DNA of 6,861 bases from Bacteroidota bacterium (lineage in GTDB: Bacteria; Bacteroidota; Bacteroidia; Chitinophagales; Chitinophagaceae), in assembly GCA_021824855.1 (NCBI GenBank), contig JAKAJX010000173.1, forward strand, positions 1-6,861. Direction: 5' to 3'. A model generated the notes under the pieces. That model saw only the letters and a list, made by a program, of their open reading frames with translations. It did not search any database and was not told the origin of the DNA. Position numbers and translations under genes: made by a program. This document shows, piece after piece, positions 6,232-6,861 of this stretch (positions within the stretch are counted from its first letter, which is position 1; each line of letters begins with the position of its first letter).

Positions 6232-6861
6232 TTAATGGTTATAATTAATATTAAATTTAGCAGGAATCGCATGTTTAGAATGATGATTTTTTAACTCATA
6301 ATTGTAAACCAATTCTCCCAACTTTTTAAAAAATGGAAATCCCAATAAATCGTAATCGTAAGAATTGGAATTGAAAATTTCTTTTTTATTGCAAAGCATA
6401 GTGGCACTTAGCATAAAATCTATATTATTTTTTTTATCTATTAAATAGGCTATATCGGTTAAAAAACCATAGGCATCGCCAACTTTGTTAAAAATTCGAA
6501 TATTATTCATGGTAGGCTTATTTTCTGAGCCATAAAACAAAAATTTGCAATAAGTATCCCAATATATTGTAGAATCGTAGAATGGAATTTTACTTTCTTT
6601 TGGATATGCACTCATCCACTTATAAATAAAAGTATAATCATCTTCAGATAAATTAAACCTCGATTTTTCATTTACCATTTCAGGGAATAATACAGATTGC
6701 AGAATATGATGCAAATCTTGCAAATACACTCTGTTTTTCAATGAAAAGTCGAATGGTTTTTCAATTAACATGGTATCATTATAATATCCCTTTCCAATTT
6801 TTACATCTCGTGTTGGAAAATTATTTTTATTGTAGTTGCCTTGCTGATGAAAAAGTATTTT
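6232..6861 (-). CDS. Serine hydrolase, class A beta-lactamase-like, 3' part
   Basis: The last 209 residues of a larger protein; the frame stays open to the window edge, so the start and the active-site Ser-x-x-Lys region are outside. An internal Met at 6771 is not the start, because recognisable sequence continues before it. Landmarks are KNRVYLQDLHHILQSVLFPE (42-61 of the visible part), LSEDDYTFIYKWMSAYPKES (71-90), YCKFLFYG (104-111), then FNKVGDAYGFLTDIAYLID (124-142), where K-V-G takes the place of the KTG triad of penicillin-recognising enzymes, and a C-terminal GFPFFKKLGELVYNYE (174-189). This matches beta-lactamase-like serine hydrolases widespread in Bacteroidota, whose substrates are mostly unknown; drug resistance should not be assumed. 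No terminator is evident after the stop, only AT-rich sequence. The family call is fairly good, the activity unknown. Confidence 0.75.
   Translation of the reverse strand, partial: KILFHQQGNYNKNNFPTRDVKIGKGYYNDTMLIEKPFDFSLKNRVYLQDLHHILQSVLFPEMVNEKSRFNLSEDDYTFIYKWMSAYPKESKIPFYDSTIYWDTYCKFLFYGSENKPTMNNIRIFNKVGDAYGFLTDIAYLIDKKNNIDFMLSATMLCNKKEIFNSNSYDYDLLGFPFFKKLGELVYNYELKNHHSKHAIPAKFNINYNH

Overview
The window is an AT-rich stretch that reads as chromosomal DNA of a member of the Bacteroidota, most likely Chitinophagales- or Sphingobacteriales-like. The evidence is protein style (DUF1573 beside YajC, a DUF4397 lipoprotein, a stand-alone RlmK-type methyltransferase), the lack of Shine-Dalgarno sequences before most starts, and one good Bacteroidota-type promoter (TTG, 18 nt, TAATTTTG) before the aminotransferase gene. 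No mobile element, RNA gene, CRISPR array or phage gene was seen.

Left half (1-2944), all on the + strand. It opens with the 3' end of a DUF1573 gene, followed by yajC (Sec translocase accessory) and a clear intrinsic terminator. Next comes a closely spaced run: coaE (last step of CoA synthesis), an ABM-family monooxygenase-like protein, a small VanZ-like membrane protein, and a secreted protein of unknown function whose start overlaps the VanZ-like gene by 14 nt.

Right half (2946-6861), all on the - strand. In transcription order it holds the 3' part of a class A beta-lactamase-like serine hydrolase (running off the window edge), a DUF4397 lipoprotein, a PLP-dependent aspartate-type aminotransferase with its own promoter and terminator, and an RlmK-like 23S rRNA methyltransferase. 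The two halves meet tail to tail with a single base between the stop codons.

Most genes are ordinary housekeeping or envelope genes, and I do not see a new multi-gene system. The least explained parts are the secreted protein with a four-cysteine cluster, the question of how coaE is transcribed when a terminator ends just before it, and the 198-nt leader of the methyltransferase, which carries a three-copy heptamer repeat. No gene-free stretch exceeds 300 bases; the longest are 3891-4088 and 6107-6231.
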